A stretch of DNA of 64,000 bases from Calothrix sp. NIES-4105. GTDB taxonomy: Bacteria; Cyanobacteriota; Cyanobacteriia; Cyanobacteriales; Nostocaceae. The notes beneath the pieces were generated by a model, which saw nothing but the letters and a program-made list of their open reading frames with translations, did not search any database and was not told where the DNA came from. Made by a program: the position numbers and the translations under genes. This document shows, one piece after another, positions 34,292 to 42,235 of this stretch (its first letter is position 1; every line of letters starts with the position of its first letter). The DNA lies in NCBI RefSeq assembly GCF_002368415.1, contig NZ_AP018290.1:8361717-8425716 (forward strand). Direction: 5' to 3'.

Positions 34292-35044
34292 TTGACACAA
34301 CCACCGCTACCAAAATTATTTAAAGGCATTGCCTTGTTTACACCTGGGGGAGATATGCTCTACTGTATCGACCCCAGTAAACAGGGCAGATGGCATTCGC
34401 ACTTGTGTATAACTTTACAAAGGATTTTAGATTTGCCAGAACCGCCGCATTTTTTAGTTCCTTGTTATACAGCTACAATAGACCATTGGTTAGATCCAAA
34501 AACCCAACAAATACAAACGTTTGCTGAAGCACATCCAGCCGTAATTCGATATCAAGCTTTATTGAATGTAATTTTTGACACTCACGGCTTAGTTTGGCAA
34601 AAGGCGCCGTGGAAATCCGGGTTATGTGATGGCATTGTATTATCTACATATCGTTCAACGTTTCCTCAACTCTGGGAAGACCATGATTTAATAGTTCGTG
34701 CAGACCTTGCAGAAAAAGAATTTAAGGCGCCGATATTAACTAAACCGATACAATCAGAAAATACACAAGCTTACGTACTCAGATTATTTGTAGCAGGACG
34801 AAGCCCAAACACCGAACAAATATTAAAATTTCTCTACGAACTACTAGAAAAACACCTATTGCATCCTTACACACTCAAAGTAATTGACGTTATGAGCCAT
34901 CCTGAACTTGCAGAAGCAAATCAAATATCAGCCACACCAACTTTAGTAAAAGTTTTTCCGCACCCAATACGGCGTGTAATAGGTGATTTAGATAACGCTG
35001 ACCGCATTTTACACATGCTAGGCGCCAAAGAACAATTGTTGTAA
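34292..35044 (+). CDS. KaiB-domain protein with N-terminal extension
   Basis: A 250-residue protein from a TTG start at 34292 (the first ATG would remove the conserved-looking LFKGIALFTPGGDM). Residues 1-150 form a domain I cannot name (LYCIDPSKQGRWHSHLCITLQ ... APWKSGLCDGIVLS in parts). Residues 160-248 are a KaiB/thioredoxin-like domain: AYVLRLFVAGRSPNTEQIL, YTLKVIDVMSHPELAEANQI, SATPTLVKVFP and RVIGDLDN. KaiB proteins are circadian clock partners of KaiC; this fused form is not the canonical short KaiB and its role is unknown. Its place after pilT suggests a link to motility, an inference only. Confidence 0.75.
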   Translation: MTQPPLPKLFKGIALFTPGGDMLYCIDPSKQGRWHSHLCITLQRILDLPEPPHFLVPCYTATIDHWLDPKTQQIQTFAEAHPAVIRYQALLNVIFDTHGLVWQKAPWKSGLCDGIVLSTYRSTFPQLWEDHDLIVRADLAEKEFKAPILTKPIQSENTQAYVLRLFVAGRSPNTEQILKFLYELLEKHLLHPYTLKVIDVMSHPELAEANQISATPTLVKVFPHPIRRVIGDLDNADRILHMLGAKEQLL

Positions 35045-35067
35045 ACAATATAATGTAAGTTTGTCAC

Positions 35068-35595
35068 TCAAACTAATGCAGTAATAAGCATCCAAGTCAC
35101 AGTAATCATTAATAAATTTAACAAAAATGTGACCGCAGCTTTTAATTGTCTGTTCGCGCTAATCTTCCACCCTGTAAATATTAGAAATACAAGCAGCAAC
35201 AGTGAGTACAACTGCATTACGCAAAGTGGAAACAAGAATAGACCAATTATCGCAGCATTAAATGCATCATCTAAAATTTTATCACTTTTACTATTTGTAG
35301 AACTTGAGTGGCGCCTCACTGTTTCTGAAGAAGGAATATTTTCGCTTGTTGATGGCGCCTCATTATAAGACTCAATCAAATCAACAGCAGTCAAAATATC
35401 AACAGCATTATCAACATCAGATTGCAAGACTTTTAATTTAATCCATCCTAAAGCAATGGTTAAATGCCAAGCCATACTCGCCGTATCATCATCCATTATA
35501 AACGCAGGAATTCCTTCTGCTTCGAGTAACTGCTTCGCGAGGGAAGCTTCGACGGAATTACCAAAAGTCGCAATTGTGATTAGTTTATTGTTCAT
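35068..35595 (-). CDS. DUF2007-domain membrane protein
   Basis: A 175-residue protein. Residues 1-75 form a DUF2007 (putative signal-transducing) domain: ITIATFGNSVEASLAKQLLEAEGIPAFIMDD followed by IKLKVLQSDVDNAVDIL. A Ser/Thr-rich linker leads to two hydrophobic segments (about 115-140 and 152-173), placing it in a membrane. The 3' end of the gene (about 35073-35134) is duplicated, 57 of 62 bases identical, at 38069-38130 inside a broken Uma2 gene. Function unknown. Confidence 0.75.
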   Translation of the reverse strand: MNNKLITIATFGNSVEASLAKQLLEAEGIPAFIMDDDTASMAWHLTIALGWIKLKVLQSDVDNAVDILTAVDLIESYNEAPSTSENIPSSETVRRHSSSTNSKSDKILDDAFNAAIIGLFLFPLCVMQLYSLLLLVFLIFTGWKISANRQLKAAVTFLLNLLMITVTWMLITALV

Positions 35596-35705
35596 AGCAT
35601 CGTAATTATCCGACGCGCGATGTCGTTAATTGCTAGCTAGTAATCTTTTCTTAATATTGAAGTTATAAAAGTTAATAATATTTTTGATCCCCCCACTACC
35701 CCCCC

Positions 35706-35880
35706 TTACTAAGGCTACGGTGTACACACATCTTTGAATAACTACCTTTTTTCTTCCCTTTGTGTACGAGCGTGACGAGAGTGGTTTTTCCTTTTAATGA
35801 ACCACAAAGACACAAAGAACACAAAGAAAGAGAAGAAAAGTAATTTTGAGAGACTTATGTGTACACCGTAGCTTACTAAG
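35706..35880. mobile_element. MITE-like inverted-repeat element
   Basis: CTTACTAAGGCTACGGTGTA at the left is matched by TACACCGTAGCTTACTAAG at the right, as an inverted TACGGTGTACACA/TGTGTACACCGTA pair with TTACTAAG in direct orientation. The interior folds further (CTTCCCTTTGTGT against ACACAAAGAA). No ORF inside. Looks like a non-autonomous hairpin element. Confidence 0.55.
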
Positions 35881-35888
35881 GGGGGAAT

Positions 35889-36016
35889 AAGAACCGTCTC
35901 TTAGCCCCCCCCTTAATAAGGGAATAAGAACCGTCTCTTAGCCCACTTATTAAGGGAATAAGAACCGTCTCTTAGCCCACTTATTAAGGGAATAAGAACC
36001 GTCTCTTAGCCCCCCT
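35889..36016. repeat. Tandem array of 34-37 bp units
   Basis: GAACCGTCTCTTAGCCC occurs at 35891, 35928, 35962 and 35996, with CTTATTAAGGGAATAA spacers between. Spacers are not unique, so this is a satellite-like array and not CRISPR. Confidence 0.85.
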
Positions 36017-36045
36017 TCCACGCGTTCTTGTTGGGGGGATTAAAA

Positions 36046-36807
36046 TTAACTTAATATATAAACGTTCGTTTGATAAGCTATATAAACAAAACCGCGTTCA
36101 TCACGAAACTGTTGGTACAAATGTTGCAAACCAGAAATAAGGCTTTCGTGACTTTCCCCTTCGCGCGGAACATAAGAAATACTCATCGCACGCCCGATTA
36201 AACCATCTAAATCTAATTCTTGGCGATATGTTTTACATTGATATTCACAATAATTAGAAAAGTATTGAGTTTGCTTTAATGATTCTACAGCTATCTGTCG
36301 CGACTTACTGCGGTGGTTATTAGATATAGTGTGGATAAAATTGCTGTACTCAAGAGTAAAATCATCATCCTTATCAAAATTATTCCATACCACAGCTAAA
36401 CGTCCAGTCGGTTTTAAAATACGCCGAAACTCCAACAAAGTTGGTTCTGGGTTAAACCAATGAAAAGCTTGAAACGCTGTCACTAAATCAACCGATGCAT
36501 CTGGTAAATTAGTCGCTTCTGCACTACCATTACGATATTCGACATTCTTGTGTGTTTGTGCAACTTCCCGCATTGCTGCATTTGGTTCAACAGCAATAAC
36601 TTTAACTCCACGTTCCGCTAACAACCGCGATGCTATTCCTGTACCTGCACCAATATCTGCTGCTAAAATTTGAGAAGCTGGCGCCAGTCCAGTAAGAATA
36701 ACATCAATTGCCTCTGCTGGATAACTGGGACGATGCTTTACATAATCATCCGCGCGTTCCGTAAATCGATTTAATGGGTCTAGTGTGTATAAAGGACTAT
36801 CTTGCAT
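36046..36807 (-). CDS. Class I SAM-dependent methyltransferase
   Basis: A 253-residue enzyme with the SAM-binding motif AADIGAGTGIASRLL (about 49-63), acidic motif II VIAVEPNAAM, then DLVTAFQAFHWFNPE and LKPTGRLAVVWNN, the methyltransferase-11 pattern shared with trans-aconitate/UbiE-like enzymes. The FHWF segment is typical of the group that acts on small carboxylates, but substrate cannot be set. A second, similar-class enzyme is at 61163-62008. Its start lies 57 bp from the divergent DUF433 gene. Confidence 0.85.
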   Translation of the reverse strand: MQDSPLYTLDPLNRFTERADDYVKHRPSYPAEAIDVILTGLAPASQILAADIGAGTGIASRLLAERGVKVIAVEPNAAMREVAQTHKNVEYRNGSAEATNLPDASVDLVTAFQAFHWFNPEPTLLEFRRILKPTGRLAVVWNNFDKDDDFTLEYSNFIHTISNNHRSKSRQIAVESLKQTQYFSNYCEYQCKTYRQELDLDGLIGRAMSISYVPREGESHESLISGLQHLYQQFRDERGFVYIAYQTNVYILS

Positions 36808-36863
36808 GAGTTTAGATTGATATAATAGAGTTTTATCGCTTTTTACAAATAAGAGTAAATAAG

Positions 36864-37196
36864 ATGCCTCTTACTAACTTACAACAGCAACTACTGGCAT
36901 TAGACCCTGCCCAAAAAGCAGAAGCTATTCAACTATTAACCCAGAACATGAGCAATGGTTCGCGAGGAATTACAAAAACACCAGGTGTGTGTGGTGGTGA
37001 TGCATGTATTGCTAAAACACGTATTCCTGTCTGGAGTTTGATTAACTATCGCCGTCTTGGTGCTAATGATGCAACTATTTTAGAAGCTTTTCCACATCTA
37101 ACTGCAGCCGATTTAGTTAATGCTTGGGCATACGCAGATGCTTATCAGCCAGAAATCGAACTGGCAATTAGGGAAAACGATGAAGTAATGCAATAA
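36864..37196 (+). CDS. DUF433 antitoxin
   Basis: A 110-residue protein. The C-terminal DUF433 domain (ITKTPGVCGGDACIAKTRIPVWSLINYRRLGAND ... FPHLTAADLVNAWAYADA in parts) is a winged-helix, VapB-like antitoxin with the conserved GG-x-x-C-I-x-x-TRIPV. The N-terminal helix (LQQQLLALDPAQKAEAIQLL) is a dimerisation segment. The toxin gene follows after 12 bp, giving an apparently intact operon, the only fully intact toxin-antitoxin pair in the window. Confidence 0.88.
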   Translation: MPLTNLQQQLLALDPAQKAEAIQLLTQNMSNGSRGITKTPGVCGGDACIAKTRIPVWSLINYRRLGANDATILEAFPHLTAADLVNAWAYADAYQPEIELAIRENDEVMQ

Positions 37197-37208
37197 AATA
37201 TTTAAACT

Positions 37209-37550
37209 GTGGCAAAATTTTACGCGGACGAACAATTCCCCTACCCTACAGTTAAATTTCTACGAAACCTTGGACATGATGTATTAACTGTACAAGAAGC
37301 AGGAAATGCCAATCAAGAAATTCCAGACAATGAAGTTTTGGCGTTTGCAACCAAGAATCAACGAGTTGTTTTAACAGGGAATAGACGCGACTATATCCGG
37401 TTACATAACTCACAGCCAGACCACGCGGGCATTATTATTTGTACGGAAGATACCAATTTTGAACGATTAGCCGCTCGAATTGATGAGGCAATTTCCACAG
37501 AAGAAGATTTGATGGGAAAACTTATTCGTGTAGTTCGCCCTTCTACATAA
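37209..37550 (+). CDS. DUF5615 PIN-like toxin
   Basis: A 113-residue protein from a GTG start (MAKFYADEQFPYPTVKFLR). It has the PIN-like acidic residues: Asp in FYADE, ELxxxGHDV-type helix (LRNLGHDVLTVQEAG), IPDNEVLAFA and VLTGNRRDYIRLH, as in the Mut7-C/DUF5615 RNases paired with DUF433 antitoxins. Likely cuts RNA and is held inactive by the protein upstream. All expected segments are present, so it looks functional. Confidence 0.85.
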   Translation: MAKFYADEQFPYPTVKFLRNLGHDVLTVQEAGNANQEIPDNEVLAFATKNQRVVLTGNRRDYIRLHNSQPDHAGIIICTEDTNFERLAARIDEAISTEEDLMGKLIRVVRPST

Positions 37551-37701
37551 AAAACCTTCGCGGCTTTCTTTGCGCTATTGTTGGCTAGAAGCATAACAAA
37601 CTCGTTTGATATTTTCTACGGCGCCATAGTAATTAAGCACGCGCGTTTCACCTCTCAAGGCGCGTTTTGCCGCTCTAGAAAAAACCACTTAATTAGGCGC
37701 C

Positions 37702-38130
37702 TTGTTCGATAATGACAGCGAACCTGAACCTGATATAACTATTTTGAGAAACAGAGGTGACGATTATCTTGACTCACATCCAAGTCCAGAAGATATTTTA
37801 CTTTTAATAGAAATTGCGGATTCCTCTTTGAAGTATGACCAAGAAGTCAAGTTGCCACTTTATGCCGAAGCAGGTATTAAATATTACTGGATATTTAACT
37901 TAGCTGATAATCATCTAGAAGCGCACAGTGAACCATTACAAGATTCTCAACCTAGATTCACTTATAGAAAGAAGGAGATTTTACTACCAACTGAATCAGT
38001 AACTCTGCCTTGTTTTCCTAATTTAACCTTAGATTTGTCGAAAGTATTTCCGCGCGTAGGATTTTACACTAATGTAGTAAAAAGCATCCAAGTAACAGAA
38101 ATCATTAATAAATTTAACAAAAACGTGACG
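37702..38130 (+). pseudogene. Uma2-family endonuclease remnant with a foreign 3' end
   Basis: From a TTG at 37702 the frame starts in mid-domain (EPEPDITILRNRGDDYLDSH), so the first ~70 residues of a Uma2 PD-(D/E)XK protein are missing. The catalytic-region segments LLLIEIADSSLKYDQEVKLPLYAEAG and YYWIFNL are present. The family-like end is near LSKVFPRV (38058). After that, bases 38069-38130 copy part of the DUF2007 gene (35073-35134). Start and tail are both abnormal, so I call it a broken gene. Confidence 0.7.
38069..38130. repeat. Copy of the DUF2007 gene 3' segment
   Basis: Bases 38069-38130 match 35073-35134 at 57 of 62 positions, in the same orientation, including CATTAATAAATTTAACAAAA. 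The DUF2007 gene is on the minus strand, so the copy is antisense within the Uma2 remnant. Confidence 0.85.
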
Positions 38131-38550
38131 GGAGGCAATGGTTGCTTACCTATTGGTCTAGACAATTCTTTAAAAGATTGGAATTCTCTTGATAACTATG
38201 TTAGCTTTTCATTTTTTGGTGACCATTCTTTTTTGACATTACAACAAGCAATGAGTCTATACTAATGCTTTGTTAACGCTTATAACTGTGGGTACGATGT
38301 AGACCTACATTGGTTCCCTATTGCCTGTTACGAGGATGCTATGTTAGCCGTTATTGGTAGTGAGAAACAGGAAGAAGCATCAACTGTTATATCTTTCTAT
38401 GATACTGATTTCACACCCACAATTGAGTGGCCAAGTCTTGCGAATATGTTATTTGCCTGGGTAGAAATTAGAGAGGGAAGGTTGGATGACTTAGTTTCAT
38501 ACGCTATACATCAAAAGTATGGAAGAAAAGCAGGTGAACTATACTGGTAA
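38131..38550 (+). pseudogene. SMI1/KNR4-like protein with an in-frame stop
   Basis: The same frame that leaves the Uma2 remnant runs on as LDNSLKDWNSLDNYVSFSFF to TAA at 38263-38265, then without a frame change as YNCGYDVDLHWFPIACYEDA, PTIEWPSLANMLFAWVEIRE to the stop at 38548. The WFPIA... and ...SLANMLFAW pattern resembles SUKH/SMI1-KNR4 proteins, which often act as toxin immunity proteins. One nonsense codon and no start of its own indicate a decayed gene; the 69-residue ORF from 38341 is only its 3' part. Confidence 0.5.
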
Positions 38551-38579
38551 ACAAAATTGCACTAGTAATTTTTAACAAG

Positions 38580-38843
38580 TTAAAAGTTACCGTCTTGAAC
38601 CAAGATATCCTCTTTTTGTCTAATGTCATCCCAGCTAATCACGGCAACCCAAATATTTTCCTCAATAGAATATTCAACAACTCCATCTACTTCTAAATCT
38701 TCGCTGTATAAAATCAAATTTTGACCGTTTTTTAACCAAACTTTGTGACGAGCTAAATCTTCAATCGTTCCAGTACAGTTAAGACGCAAACGACCTTGAG
38801 AATCAGCATTGTTGAAATCAGCAAAGACTTTTTGTTCATTCAT
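38580..38843 (-). CDS. Hypothetical protein, possible immunity partner
   Basis: An 87-residue, mostly beta protein (VFADFNNADSQGRLRLNCTG, DLARHKVWLKNGQNLILYSED, GVVEYSIEENIWVAVISWDD) with a good ribosome-binding site (GAGGAGT). No known motif. It starts 18 bp after the end of a frameshifted gene on the same strand and so was probably co-transcribed with it. Confidence 0.6.
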   Translation of the reverse strand: MNEQKVFADFNNADSQGRLRLNCTGTIEDLARHKVWLKNGQNLILYSEDLEVDGVVEYSIEENIWVAVISWDDIRQKEDILVQDGNF

Positions 38844-38861
38844 TTTCCATAACTCCTCAAT

Positions 38862-39190
38862 CTACTTGTTTGGGTTACGAATTACGGGGGTCAGAAGGCT
38901 GCTAATCTTCTCCGGTGTTAAACCAGTTAGAGTTGCATTCCTAAGCGTTTCTGCCAGAAGTACGAACAACATCACCACCGCAGGAGCGAATTTCGCCCAC
39001 CGTTGTCACACCAATTTGCCCATGAGGGATTGTTTTTGACAATTCTACTATAGATAATCAAGGGCGCGCTTTCCACCGATATGCCAGTTACGCCACTTGG
39101 ATGAGTTCCAATGCCACGTTCTATATCTTCAGGACGATTACGTCCACCTCGAACAACCAAAGCTTCATCAGGTATTTTTCCAGTACTCAC
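38862..39190 (-). pseudogene. Frameshifted hypothetical gene
   Basis: Begins GTG at 39190 with IPDEALVVRGGRNRPEDIER, THPSGVTGISVESA, then moves to another frame near 39055 (ELSKTIPHGQIGVTTVGEIR, GGDVVRTSGRNA) and back again near 38945 (ATLTGLTPEKISSLLTPVIR) before TAG at 38862. The three pieces read as one small protein of about 105 residues, of a type I recall from cyanobacterial genomes without a known function. Two frameshifts make it inactive. Confidence 0.65.
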
Positions 39191-39265
39191 AAACTAATTT
39201 AATATATTCAACTGAATACAGTATTTTAACTGATAATTAACATCTGTAAGTAAATACATTTAATA

Positions 39266-39451
39266 TTAATTCTCTTCTAAACTATTGTCTAAAATTCTAT
39301 TAATGTCTTCTTTATCTGCTTCCCTTAAGCGTTTTATTTCTTCAAGAGTTGCTTCCCAAAATTCGCCCTCAAATTTGCCAGCAAGGTCTAGAAGCGGATT
39401 TTTACTCTTCTGGGCTTTCTTCTTTTTTTGAGGTAGTTTATGAGTAATCAT
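39266..39451 (-). CDS. Hypothetical small protein, antitoxin-like
   Basis: A 61-residue highly charged protein: Lys-rich start (MITHKLPQKKKKAQKSKNP), then LLDLAGKFEGEFWEATLEEI and an acidic helix to the end. The basic-then-acidic layout resembles small antitoxins that precede PIN-domain toxins, but no toxin gene is found downstream. Could also be an orphan fragment. Confidence 0.4.
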   Translation of the reverse strand: MITHKLPQKKKKAQKSKNPLLDLAGKFEGEFWEATLEEIKRLREADKEDINRILDNSLEEN

Positions 39452-39510
39452 ATTTGTTTGTGCGAGAAGTGCGTCTATTTTACAGTCACAATCAAAAGAT
39501 ACCTTCTACG

Positions 39511-39541
39511 CGCTCAAGCCAGCAACGTTTACTATGCTGGC
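39511..39541. repeat. Hairpin AAGCCAGCA/TGCTGGCTT
   Basis: A perfect 9-bp stem around ACGTTTACTA, between two small minus-strand genes. No T tract, so termination is uncertain. Confidence 0.35.
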
Positions 39542-39613
39542 TTGTGGTTGCGGAAACTTGCCCACGGCGTTTATATTAAATTTCTGGACTTAATTTAATG
39601 CGCTTGTTTGTAT

Positions 39614-39802
39614 TTATCTATGGATTATGTGCTTTGCGTCACAAACCTTATTTGCTGATTCATCACAATCTTCTGATGAAGGCTTTGGTAGTACTTGAGA
39701 AACTCCCAGCAGTTTTCCTAAAGGTGATTGCTTTAAAAAAGCTTGCCTTTCTGCATGAGTCATTATAACCCTTGTTCCAGCTCTAACCTCTTTATGTTCC
39801 AT
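39614..39802 (-). CDS. Hypothetical small protein
   Basis: A 62-residue protein (MEHKEVRAGTRVIMTHAERQAFLKQSPLGKLLGVSQVL) with a helix-rich middle and a Cys-containing tail. It overlaps the end of the upstream gene by 11 bases, so translation is coupled to it. No family recognised; it may be a partner of the acetyltransferase-like protein upstream. Confidence 0.45.
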   Translation of the reverse strand: MEHKEVRAGTRVIMTHAERQAFLKQSPLGKLLGVSQVLPKPSSEDCDESANKVCDAKHIIHR

Positions 39803-40361
39803 AGCTTTCAGGTACTCCCCATGTGCTTTGATGTTTTTGGCAGAACTCTATGGCTTCTTGATGGAAAAATCGAAAACCGAATCCATCTTCACCTGGTGCT
39901 ATTGTAGCAGTTCCTAAATACTCCATTTGAATTTTATCTCTGTAGTATGACACGGCATCATCTAAAGATACAAGCACAACTAAAGGTACTCCGGGTTGGG
40001 TTACGCAGAATTTCATTCCGACTTGAATCGCATACCATATTAGCCATTTGCCAACAGGTTCTATAAATCTTTTCTCCAAGCTTCCACGACTTATGGGATT
40101 TGCTTCTAATTGCTCTATCTCTATATACCGAGGTTCACCCGGATAAGGATAAATACCGTACTTTACCAAGCCCCATATTTGATTGCCGTAAGATAGTTTG
40201 ACTATATTCTGGCACTCAAAATCTGTGTTTTCCCATAACCGATGCCAGTGAAACGTCCAGTTAGTTGGCATATCTTGCTCTGTAGCGGATGAAAGCAGAG
40301 CTAGTTGCCGTTGTGTTGATTCAATTTGTACGTTGACTTGATAAGAACCAATAGTAGTCAA
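39792..40361 (-). CDS. Acetyltransferase-like (GNAT fold) hypothetical protein
   Basis: A 189-residue protein. The strands and helices LVKYGIYPYPGEPRYIEIEQLEANP, GKWLIWYAIQVG, PLVVLVSLDDAVSYYRDKIQMEYLG and a C-terminal FRFFHQEAIEFCQ follow the order of GNAT N-acetyltransferases, including the YY..K.GM-like end of the fold, but the acetyl-CoA P-loop (Q/R-x-x-G-x-G/A) is not obvious. It starts a two-gene unit with the 62-residue protein. Related proteins occur widely in cyanobacteria as hypotheticals. Confidence 0.5.
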   Translation of the reverse strand: MTTIGSYQVNVQIESTQRQLALLSSATEQDMPTNWTFHWHRLWENTDFECQNIVKLSYGNQIWGLVKYGIYPYPGEPRYIEIEQLEANPISRGSLEKRFIEPVGKWLIWYAIQVGMKFCVTQPGVPLVVLVSLDDAVSYYRDKIQMEYLGTATIAPGEDGFGFRFFHQEAIEFCQKHQSTWGVPESYGT

Positions 40362-40621
40362 TTTAACTGTAAAGTGATTATTGTAAAGTTTATTGCTTCA
40401 CAGATTATAAAGCTACGGTTAAATTAAATAGCATCTGATACCAAAATTTTAATACTATATTTATTTAAAATTTTTTCGGAATCAAGATCAGGTATCTATA
40501 GGCACTCAAGTATAAGTTAAAGCTATAATAAGATGAAAGTTATATTTTTTACACTAATTCTCATTTTATCGTTACTCGTTCACTCTTGATAAGCACATTT
40601 ATACAATATTTAAGCCTACTT

Positions 40622-42049
40622 CTAAATCAATTCCTCCAAACTTACTTGTAAATCCTTTGTTAAATCTGCTACAGCTAGTTTGGCGCCTTGCCGATTACTT
40701 TTATACGCTGGATATCTATCAGAGACTGATATTGGTTGACCGATAGTAATATGAGCTTCTTGTTTACCTAAGTTTGGGCGCCTTTGAGTATCACTTTCAA
40801 TAATTCGCGTTACCATTTCCCATAAAATTAAAAGGGTTTCAGCAAAGCGTTCGGGGGTGGGATTTTCTTGTACATAATGACCTGTGACAGCAACGAAACT
40901 TTCAACGACGCGCATGTGCCACATTCTCATATTAGCTTCAAGAGCAGCACGATTGCCTAAACCTTTTTCTACAACAGATAATGCTTTAGTATCTTTAAAG
41001 TCTTCTCTAAAAATGCAGTTCCAACCAGCTTGCTCGACTCTTCGACATCTATCGCTCAAACTACCTTTGGGCTGTAACTTAAAGAAATCTTCTGCTACTT
41101 GTAATATTACATTTAATAATGCACGTAACCGCGCGGCTATAGCTTCATTTTTATCGCTTGGCACGGCGCCATCGTTTGCTGGTAATTTAGAGTGGTAGAA
41201 CTTTGTGTAAAAGGTTTCCATTATTGACAGTAAATGTTCTGCTAAACGTAGCAGTCGAGCATATAAAGAGTGGTGAGTGCTGAGTTCTGAGTGCTGAGTA
41301 GAAGAAGTTAACTCCTCACTCCGTACAGACGCGATTAATCGCGTCTCTACTAACTCATAACTATTTAGCCCGCTTTTAACTTCGAGTTCGGTAAGCAAAT
41401 CATTAATGGCACCCCACGGTTCGGTTACATAGGTATATTTTATTCCAACTGGTAATATGACAACTTGTTCGGTGCGTCCGGCTTTCTGTAAATCTTCAAC
41501 GCACCAAAATGCCATTTGCGAAATACCTGGTTCAAGTGGGCTTACTATTTCTGAAAGACCATTCGTAGCACCTTCCGGCGCCGCTGCCATTGGAAACTCG
41601 CCATTTGCAAATAAATCACGCGCGCTTTTTAGTCCTGTCCAGTCTGCCTTACCACGTTGTATGGGTGTTCCTCCTAAATGCTGTAATATCCAGCCGATGT
41701 GGGCGCCTGCCCAAAGTGGAATGCCTCGGTCATAGATACAATGAGCATGGATTGGAGCCGTGAACTTAATCCCTTTGCTGCGGGCTACGGATGGTACGAT
41801 GCGAGAAAACAAGTACCCTAATGCAATCGGGTCATCAGTTTTTGGGTGGCGAAATGCTAACATAAAACGGATTTTCCCCCCTTGGAACTGACGGTACAAG
41901 TCTACTAATGTTTCAACATTTTCTGCTTCTACCTTGGTGAGTGAAGTTTGCGCGCGCATCCACAGTGGTAGCAGTAAATGAGTAAGACGCAAAAAGTATC
42001 GGTTGTACTTGGGAGCGATAAATTCGAGAGGTGGTTGTGCTTGGTACAT
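40622..42049 (-). CDS. 1-acyl-glycerol-phosphate acyltransferase (PlsC-like)
   Basis: A 475-residue lysophospholipid acyltransferase. Motif I is FRHPKTDDP with His68 and Asp73 (HX4D); motif III is AAPEGATNG; a PVGIKY segment follows. Such enzymes acylate lysophosphatidate or a related acceptor at the membrane. The C-terminal half (about 265-475) is an extra helical domain. Residues about 229-261 (RLIASVRSEELTSSTQHSEL and neighbours) are encoded by interspersed-repeat DNA inserted in frame, between the catalytic domain and the extension, where it may be tolerated as a linker. It diverges from proS. Confidence 0.85.
   Translation of the reverse strand: MYQAQPPLEFIAPKYNRYFLRLTHLLLPLWMRAQTSLTKVEAENVETLVDLYRQFQGGKIRFMLAFRHPKTDDPIALGYLFSRIVPSVARSKGIKFTAPIHAHCIYDRGIPLWAGAHIGWILQHLGGTPIQRGKADWTGLKSARDLFANGEFPMAAAPEGATNGLSEIVSPLEPGISQMAFWCVEDLQKAGRTEQVVILPVGIKYTYVTEPWGAINDLLTELEVKSGLNSYELVETRLIASVRSEELTSSTQHSELSTHHSLYARLLRLAEHLLSIMETFYTKFYHSKLPANDGAVPSDKNEAIAARLRALLNVILQVAEDFFKLQPKGSLSDRCRRVEQAGWNCIFREDFKDTKALSVVEKGLGNRAALEANMRMWHMRVVESFVAVTGHYVQENPTPERFAETLLILWEMVTRIIESDTQRRPNLGKQEAHITIGQPISVSDRYPAYKSNRQGAKLAVADLTKDLQVSLEELI
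41268..41362. repeat. Interspersed repeats inserted inside plsC
   Basis: GTGAGTGCTGAGTTCTGAGT oligomers followed by CAGACGCGATTAATCGCGTC, repeat types otherwise seen between genes (2915-2979, 62224-62250), lie inside the plsC reading frame without breaking it. Confidence 0.85.
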
Positions 42050-42118
42050 AACAGGCTTGGGGGGAATGGGTAATTCCTCTGTGTTCTCCGCGTCTGGAGT
42101 GGTAAAATAAATAATTTT

Positions 42119-42152
42119 TTCACCACAGAGGCACAGAGAGCGCAGAGAGATA
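42119..42152. repeat. CACCACAGAG-type interspersed repeat
   Basis: TTCACCACAGAGGCACAGAG plus CGCAGAGAG in the plsC-proS divergent region. Same family as 9347-9378. Confidence 0.65.
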
Positions 42153-42235
42153 AAAATGGAGTTTGGTGTCTAGTTGATTTGTTTGATTTAAACTTAACCG
42201 AGAAAGTGATTATTTAGTACAGGAAAGGGACAACG

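Larger units (their letters stand above)
35596..36045. other. Repeat-rich non-coding interval
   Basis: Contains two structures: a MITE-like inverted-repeat element at 35706-35880 and a tandem array of four GAACCGTCTCTTAG units at 35889-36016. No gene is supported. Confidence 0.7.

Noticed and set aside
35889-36016. Regular repeats suggesting a CRISPR array
   Set aside because: The segments between repeats are almost identical, not unique spacers, and no cas gene is near.
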